A DNA stretch of 64,000 bases from NCBI RefSeq assembly GCF_014905615.1, contig NZ_AQGU01000029.1:186001-250000 (forward strand). The letters are read 5' to 3'. This DNA comes from Pseudoalteromonas aliena SW19 (GTDB lineage Bacteria; Pseudomonadota; Gammaproteobacteria; Enterobacterales; Alteromonadaceae). The translations under genes and the position numbers were made by a program. Shown in pieces: positions 57,263 to 64,000 of this stretch. The notes under the pieces are model-generated. The model saw only the letters and a program-made list of their open reading frames with translations, ran no database searches and had not been told where the DNA came from. The stretch's first letter is position 1, and every line of letters begins with the position of its first letter.

Positions 57263-57561
57263 TACGATTTAGAACTTATTTGTTCGTAGTGTCCACACAG
57301 ATGATTGTTAATTAGTGCGTGTCCCTTTGGGATAACTAATTAATATGCTCTTTAAAAATTTGGAAAAGCTGATAATAAAATTCTGATGAATACATTGTAT
57401 TTATCAAGAGTTTTCAAAAGTAAAAAAAGAATGGTAGCAGTACCATTCAGTGCCATTTAATTAACTCTTTTGAGTTGATTGATTGGCATCTACTTTAGTA
57501 TTCAATATTGACTTCTGGCGAAGTTAAACTGTCACACAACAAAGACCCGTTTGGGTTGTAT
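57263..57561 (+). other. 16S-23S spacer without tRNA genes
   Basis: 299 bp. It contains the downstream arm of the 16S processing stem and a boxA-like word. No tRNA-Ile, tRNA-Ala or tRNA-Glu cloverleaf is visible. GTTGTATGGTTAAG at its end pairs with CTTAACCATACAAC at the 23S 3' end. Confidence 0.8.
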
Positions 57562-60452
<2,891 letters not shown>

Positions 60453-60662
60453 CAACGCCAAACGCGTTTTATGTGATAGTGAAACAAGCGAAGAAGTTAA
60501 TATGACTAAAGTAGATATTACTGAAAGAACGACTTAAAAAATATTATCAGATATTTTCCAAATTCAAGAGGTGACTCTTAGCGCGTAGCGTTAACATTGA
60601 GGCACCTTGCGCAAAGAAAATGGGAGCACTACGTGCTTGTCATTACTTCTTTGCACCATATT

Positions 60663-60780
60663 TGCTTGGTGACAATAGCGTTTTGGACCCACCTGATTCC
60701 ATGCCGAACTCAGTAGTGAAACGAAACAGCGCCGATGATAGTGTAGCATTTGCTATGTGAAAGTAGGACATTACCAGGCT
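60663..60780 (+). rRNA. rrf: 5S ribosomal RNA
   Basis: Begins TGCTTGGTGACAATAGCG and carries the universal CCGAACTCAGTAGTGAAACG and CGATGATAGTGT blocks. It ends ACATTACCAGGCT, closing the terminal helix with the 5' end. About 118 nt. It is the intact 5S of this operon. Confidence 0.93.
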
Positions 60781-60791
60781 TCAAATTAAAG

Positions 60792-60822
60792 AAACCCGTT
60801 ACAGCAATGTGACGGGTTTTTT
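60792..60822 (+). terminator. rrn terminator, type A copy 1
   Basis: AACCCGTTAC / GTGACGGGTT stem with AGCAAT loop and a T6 tail, right after 5S. An identical copy lies at 61109 and a decayed one at 61475. Confidence 0.85.
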
Positions 60823-60847
60823 GCTATCTGGGATTTAGCTAATAGCC

Positions 60848-60953
60848 AAGAGCCCAAACCGAACTTAATAGTGAAACCAAAGCTTCGAGCGATGATAGTG
60901 TGCATTTGCTATGTGGCTCTCCACCGCTGTGGGCACTACGACATTACACAGGC
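60848..60953 (+). pseudogene. 5S rRNA relic 1
   Basis: AGAGCCCAAACCGAACTTAA then TAGTGAAACCAAAGC and CGATGATAGTGTGCATTTGC match the central part of the intact 5S with changes and lack its 5' helix. An extra ~21 bp (GCTCTCCACCGCTGTGGGCA) is inserted before CGACATTACACAGGCTTC, the 3' end. Confidence 0.7.
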
Positions 60954-60966
60954 TTCAAATTGTAGA

Positions 60967-60996
60967 AAGCCCGAATCTAACGATTCGGGCTTTTTT
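60967..60996 (+). terminator. rrn terminator, type B copy 1
   Basis: AGCCCGAATC / GATTCGGGCT stem, TAAC loop, T tail. It differs from type A and recurs at 61328. Confidence 0.8.
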
Positions 60997-61035
60997 ACGT
61001 CTGCAGAAAAGTAAAATGTGGGTGAATAGCGGACA

Positions 61036-61100
61036 ATAAATGATGTAGCATTTCACTGTGGCTCTCCACCGCTGTAGGCACTACGACATCACAAGGCTTC
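61036..61100 (+). pseudogene. 5S rRNA relic 2 (3' part only)
   Basis: AAATGATGTAGCATTTCACT, then the same inserted GGCTCTCCACCGCTGTAGGC, then CGACATCACAAGGCTTC. Only the last third of 5S remains. Confidence 0.6.
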
Positions 61101-61108
61101 AAATTAAA

Positions 61109-61140
61109 GAAACCCGTTACAGCAATGTGACGGGTTTTTT
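61109..61140 (+). terminator. rrn terminator, type A copy 2
   Basis: Same sequence as the terminator at 60792 (AACCCGTTACAGCAATGTGA plus CGGGTTTTTT), including flanking bases CTATCTGGGATTTA. Confidence 0.8.
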
Positions 61141-61164
61141 GCTATCTGGGATTTAATAAATAGA

Positions 61165-61318
61165 CAAGAGCCCATGCTGAACTCAGTAGTGAAACGAAAC
61201 AGCTCGAAGGCGAGTCCCACGGAAGGCCGCCCCGACACAAAGATAGTATCCCATTTGCACTGTGGCTCTCCACCGCTGTGGGCACTACGACATTCTACTG
61301 CGTAGGGCACCGACTTCA
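61165..61318 (+). pseudogene. 5S rRNA relic 3
   Basis: GAGCCCATGCTGAACTCAGT then AGTGAAACGAAACAGC is close to the intact 5S. An unrelated ~45-bp piece (CGAAGGCGAGTCCCACGG...) interrupts it, then the insert GGCTCTCCACCGCTGTGGGC and CGACATTCTACTG follow. Confidence 0.65.
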
Positions 61319-61327
61319 AATTGTAGA

Positions 61328-61357
61328 GAGCCCGAATCTAACGATTCGGGCTTTTTT
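61328..61357 (+). terminator. rrn terminator, type B copy 2
   Basis: GAGCCCGAATC / GATTCGGGCTTTTTT; nearly identical to 60967, including downstream CAGAAAAGT. Confidence 0.8.
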
Positions 61358-61379
61358 ACGTCCGCAGAAAAGTGAGGTT

Positions 61380-61470
61380 TGAATGATATACACTCGCACT
61401 GAAAAAGCTCGAAGACAAGCCTAGCAAATGATAGCGCATCATTGGCACTGTGGCTTTCGTACCAATTTCA
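61380..61470 (+). pseudogene. 5S rRNA relic 4 (most decayed)
   Basis: Weak similarity only: CGCACTGAAAAAGCTCGAAG, TGATAGCGCATCATTGGCAC and TGTGGCTTTCG recall the tail of relic 3. Classification depends on the repeated order with the terminators. Confidence 0.45.
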
Positions 61471-61474
61471 AATT

Positions 61475-61509
61475 TAAAAAAACCGATACAGCAATGTGAC
61501 GGGGTTTTT
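61475..61509 (+). terminator. rrn terminator, type A decayed copy 3
   Basis: AAAAACCGATACAGCAATGT then GACGGGGTTTTT keeps the type A loop but has changes in the stem. It ends the 5S relic array. 61510-61657 holds no gene. Confidence 0.6.
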
Positions 61510-61657
61510 GCCATCCTCCGCTGCGAGATCGCTTGATAAACTTCATAGATCATCATATTTATGTTCATCTCGCTTACTTTACTTGTTAATTAACGGTATG
61601 AATACTAAGATGAATTTATTATCTTAGTATTGCGATTAAGGCACTGGGCTGTTCTGA

Positions 61658-62293
61658 ATGAATTATCAACTTTTTATAGATGACTCCACATCACTCATTG
61701 AATTCACACGTATTTATCTTGCTATCTTTTATACATTTGTAGCTGCTTTTTATACATACAGAATTATTTATAAAAACCGAACTACACCTTCTGGCGTCAT
61801 TTTTCCAGGCAAACAATTTTGCTCTAGTTGGTGGAACCATATGGCGTTTAAGTTTTTTAGAGCTGCTATTTGGTTAGTGTGTGTTGTTAGGCTATTTATT
61901 CCAGAGTTGGATGATTATTTACTTTTATTTACCCCTCTAAATGGTTGGCCTGGCGTTATGTTTGGTAATGTATTACTAAGCGCAGGTTTCGCATTAAGTA
62001 TGTTCGTACATTTTGATATGGCATCACTTTGGCGCTCAGGAATTGATCCAAATGGACCAAAAGAGCTTAAAACGACGGGGCTTTATGAGTATTCTCGAAA
62101 TCCAATGTACTTAGGTGTTGCTGCTGCACAAATTGGCTTTTTTTTAGCGCTCCCTTGCTTATTTAGTTTAGTTTGTTTGCTAGTAGGGTTAACCGCATTG
62201 TATAGGCAAATAATGGTAGAAGAAGCACATTTAGAAAAATCGTTTACAGAGTCATATCAAAAGTATAAGCAGCTTGTTCCTCGCTGGCTATAG
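61658..62293 (+). CDS. Isoprenylcysteine-methyltransferase-like membrane protein
   Basis: The 211-residue protein has about five membrane spans (RIYLAIFYTFVAAFYTYRII; VMFGNVLLSAGFALSMFVHF; LALPCLFSLVCLLVGL). Its C-terminal third carries the ICMT/PEMT motif LKTTGLYEYSRNPMYLG ... EEAHLEKSFTESYQKYKQLV ending PRWL, matching the SAM-binding pattern G.Y...RNP.Y.g....E...E..l...f...Y..Y...v.R. It probably methylates a lipid-linked or small substrate at the membrane. No isoprenyl pathway neighbour is present, so the substrate is unknown. Confidence 0.82.
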   Translation: MNYQLFIDDSTSLIEFTRIYLAIFYTFVAAFYTYRIIYKNRTTPSGVIFPGKQFCSSWWNHMAFKFFRAAIWLVCVVRLFIPELDDYLLLFTPLNGWPGVMFGNVLLSAGFALSMFVHFDMASLWRSGIDPNGPKELKTTGLYEYSRNPMYLGVAAAQIGFFLALPCLFSLVCLLVGLTALYRQIMVEEAHLEKSFTESYQKYKQLVPRWL

Positions 62294-62332
62294 AACTCCA
62301 TTTTATTAAAGTAAGATTGTTTTAGGGGCTAA

Positions 62333-62467
62333 ATGATGAAATTTTGCCTTGTTGCTACACGGTTTATTTCCTTCATCATAGACCCGTTTATTAAGGAATT
62401 GGTATGGCTAATTTGGTGTACTTTATTAATAATTAGTCTGCGTTTTATACGCTACTTTATAAAATAG
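62333..62467 (+). CDS. Possible 44-aa membrane peptide
   Basis: ATG at 62333 follows TTTAGGGGCTAA, a fair ribosome site. The peptide starts MMKFCLVATRFISFIIDPFI, continues KELVWLIWCTLLIISLRFIR and ends YFIK. It has a membrane-spanning stretch and a basic C-terminus. It lies 40 bp after the methyltransferase-like gene and could be in the same transcript. Its length is near the limit for chance ORFs, so this is tentative. Confidence 0.4.
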   Translation: MMKFCLVATRFISFIIDPFIKELVWLIWCTLLIISLRFIRYFIK

Positions 62468-62609
62468 TACAAATTAGCGGTTGAGGCGTAAATATTAGTT
62501 TATTACAATGATGTAAAATTTTTCTCCTTTAATAATACAGAGTTGTTCTATAATATTAGTGAATAAAAGCAACCGCTTTATAAAATACAATAACACTGAA
62601 GAGATATAA

Positions 62610-63407
62610 ATGAGTGATTTAACCGCAATAGCCAATTTATCAATATTATTAGTAGAGCCTTCAGATGTGCAGCAAAAGCTTATAATAAAATCACTAACTC
62701 AATGTGGTGTAAAACAAGTTGAAACGGCGGCGACACAACTGCAAGCTTTAACAATGCTTGAAAAGTACCAACCTGATTTAGTTATTAGCAGTATGTACTT
62801 TGCTGATGGCACTGCAGACACGTTATTACAGCAAATAAGATCTACCCCACGTACAGAACACCAAGCATTTATGTTGGTGTCGAGCGAGCGTAATAAAAAG
62901 TATCTTGAACAATTAAGGCAGTCGGGTGTACTCGCTATTTTACCTAAGCCATTTAGCGCCGAGGCTATTACACGCGCGCTAAAAGCCACTTTAGACATTA
63001 TTACCGAAGAAGAAGTAGAGCTTGAGCACTTTGATATAACTTTATTGCGAGTACTGGTTGTTGACGACAGCCGTTTTGCACGTAAGCATATTATTCGTGT
63101 ACTTGCTGGCATGGGGATCCCTGCACCAGTAGAAGCTGAAGATGGTAAACAAGCGATAGAGCAATTAAACTCACAATCATTTGACTTAATTGTTACCGAT
63201 TATAATATGCCTGAAATGGATGGCAAAGAGCTGACCGAAACTGTAAGAGGTTCCAACACCTATTCGCACATTCCTATTTTAATGGTGAGCTCAGAAGCAA
63301 ATGATACTCACCTAGCGAATATAGCGCAGGCAGGCGTTGATGCTATTTGCGATAAACCTTTCGAGCCTGCAACAGTAAGAGAGCTACTATTTAAAATAAT
63401 GTCTTAA
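62610..63407 (+). CDS. Double-receiver protein with a degenerate first receiver
   Basis: The 265-residue protein has two CheY-like receiver domains and no output domain. The first (residues ~10-125) starts LSILLVEPSDVQQKLII and has PDLVISSMYFADG, where the phospho-acceptor Asp is replaced by Ser, and LPKPF with the usual Lys. The second (~145-262) is complete: LRVLVVDDSRFARKHIIRVL, LIVTDYNMPEMDGKE (acceptor Asp), ILMVSSEAN and CDKPFEP. The first half therefore probably cannot be phosphorylated and may act as a dimer or target interface, while the second switches. No kinase is nearby. Confidence 0.88.
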   Translation: MSDLTAIANLSILLVEPSDVQQKLIIKSLTQCGVKQVETAATQLQALTMLEKYQPDLVISSMYFADGTADTLLQQIRSTPRTEHQAFMLVSSERNKKYLEQLRQSGVLAILPKPFSAEAITRALKATLDIITEEEVELEHFDITLLRVLVVDDSRFARKHIIRVLAGMGIPAPVEAEDGKQAIEQLNSQSFDLIVTDYNMPEMDGKELTETVRGSNTYSHIPILMVSSEANDTHLANIAQAGVDAICDKPFEPATVRELLFKIMS

Positions 63408-63443
63408 GCGTTTTTTAGTTAAATGTTGATGGGCTGATTTTAG

Positions 63444-63473
63444 CTAAGCGCATACCAAAAGGTATGTGCTTAG
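63444..63473. terminator. Terminator hairpin after the double-receiver gene
   Basis: 13-bp stem CTAAGCGCATACC (63444-63456) / GGTATGTGCTTAG (63461-63473) with an AAAA loop. It lies between convergent genes; no long T run is present. Confidence 0.5.
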
Positions 63474-63539
63474 TGCTTGTATTAAGTCTTTCCTAACTTC
63501 AATATTGCTGTTTTTGATAAATTGGAATTATTAAGTGTC

Positions 63540-64000
63540 TTACTGCCAATATTTATTAATTACATCAGTCGCACTTTTTAGATCTACATCCACAGCAAAT
63601 GTTTTCATGTCATTAATTTCTTTGCAGGTATGTGCTGTTTCTGAGATATACGTTGATTTTAAATCTGGGTTAAGATAGGCATATCGCTGGCCAAGTAATA
63701 GACTAGATTGTGTTGGTATTTCATTTGTAGATGTACCATTTAAACACATGTTCAGGGTTGGGTTTACACGATCTTCATTAGCAAAGAGAGATGGAATACG
63801 ACTAGTGTCATAAATATTTTGGTTTACGTTATCTGCCGAATTTAGCCACTGAGCGGAACCCCAATACATTGTATCTTCGTTAGCAATATAATTTCCCATG
63901 AATCCAGTGCCAAAACAAATAACTGAAATATCTTCAAGTTTATGGCCTTGGTTAACTGCCAGAGAAACAGCTGCCATAGTTGGATCATGGTTAACAAAAG
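63540..64000 (-). CDS. Patatin-like phospholipase, C-terminal part (runs off right edge)
   Basis: The minus-strand frame is open to the window end and reads FVNHDPTMAAVSLAVNQGHK then LEDISVICFGTGFMGNYI. Position and wording match the patatin second catalytic region (dGg...NnP...Al..A.......i..lSlGTG), where DP or NP follows the Asp-Gly-Gly of the catalytic dyad. The remainder ends with polar residues (DLKSATDVINKYW). Patatin-like proteins are Ser/Asp lipid acyl hydrolases. The Ser motif lies beyond the window, so the call is tentative. Confidence 0.55.
   Translation of the reverse strand, partial: FVNHDPTMAAVSLAVNQGHKLEDISVICFGTGFMGNYIANEDTMYWGSAQWLNSADNVNQNIYDTSRIPSLFANEDRVNPTLNMCLNGTSTNEIPTQSSLLLGQRYAYLNPDLKSTYISETAHTCKEINDMKTFAVDVDLKSATDVINKYWQ

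Noticed and set aside
57263..57561. tRNA in the 16S-23S spacer
   Set aside because: No GTTC-A-A T-arm with a matching acceptor stem could be found by eye.
61104..61568. Two ~70-aa minus-strand ORFs in the 5S relic array
   Set aside because: They run through terminators and 5S fragments in reverse; repeated HCCNGF/HCCIGF peptides are just the terminator loop translated.

Overview
The window looks like a chromosomal segment of a marine gammaproteobacterium of the Alteromonadales, most probably Pseudoalteromonas. Support comes from the 16S/23S sequence character, the low-GC coding style, the gammaproteobacterial block pilF-rodZ-ispG-hisS-yfgM-bamB-der, and a complete alginate-degradation locus. 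No plasmid, prophage or CRISPR signature was seen.

Layout. 1-4400: decayed mobile-element debris (IS982 and IS4 transposase relics, two dispersed repeat families) around a porin plus mini phosphate-binding-like protein pair and an HDOD protein. 4400-11600: mostly hypothetical genes: a 126-aa protein flanked by two hairpins with the same loop, a YkvA-like protein, a DUF3667 membrane protein, a cysteine-free 640-aa protein, a thioredoxin-fold protein, and a 56-aa ORF overlapping a membrane protein gene. 11680-17000: a YeiE-like LysR regulator divergent from a YeiH-type exporter, a DASH cryptochrome, a VOC pseudogene and an unknown secreted protein. 17117-27587 (minus strand): housekeeping genes der, bamB, yfgM, hisS, ispG, rodZ, pilF, rlmN and ndk. 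27817-29199: trhP (yegQ).

29887-45623 is an alginate utilisation locus. A TonB-dependent receptor (41785) probably imports oligosaccharides. PL6 and PL17 lyases depolymerise them to unsaturated uronate. KdgF (cupin) helps form DEH, DehR reduces it to KDG, an ExuT-like MFS permease transports the monomer, and KdgK and Eda yield pyruvate and glyceraldehyde-3-phosphate. Fba and Fbp, also in the locus, would carry triose phosphate into gluconeogenesis. A FadR-type GntR regulator sits at the end, and TTGGT-type sequence repeats occur upstream of dehR, the receptor and the regulator itself. Copies and fragments of a palindromic MITE-like repeat lie in several of the intergenic gaps.

46116-54906 is a defence/toxin-antitoxin zone: a HipB antitoxin with two operators, a hipA cut off by a dispersed repeat, the ferredoxin yfhL, and a type I restriction-modification operon hsdM - DUF1016 nuclease - hsdS - hsdR. 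55288-60822 is an rRNA operon (two promoters, 16S, tRNA-free spacer, 23S, 5S, terminator). It is followed at 60823-61510 by an unusual series of decayed 5S copies, each still followed by a terminator, with two terminator types alternating. The window ends with an isoprenylcysteine-methyltransferase-like membrane protein, a 44-aa ORF, a double-receiver protein whose first receiver lacks the phospho-acceptor Asp, and a partial patatin-like gene.
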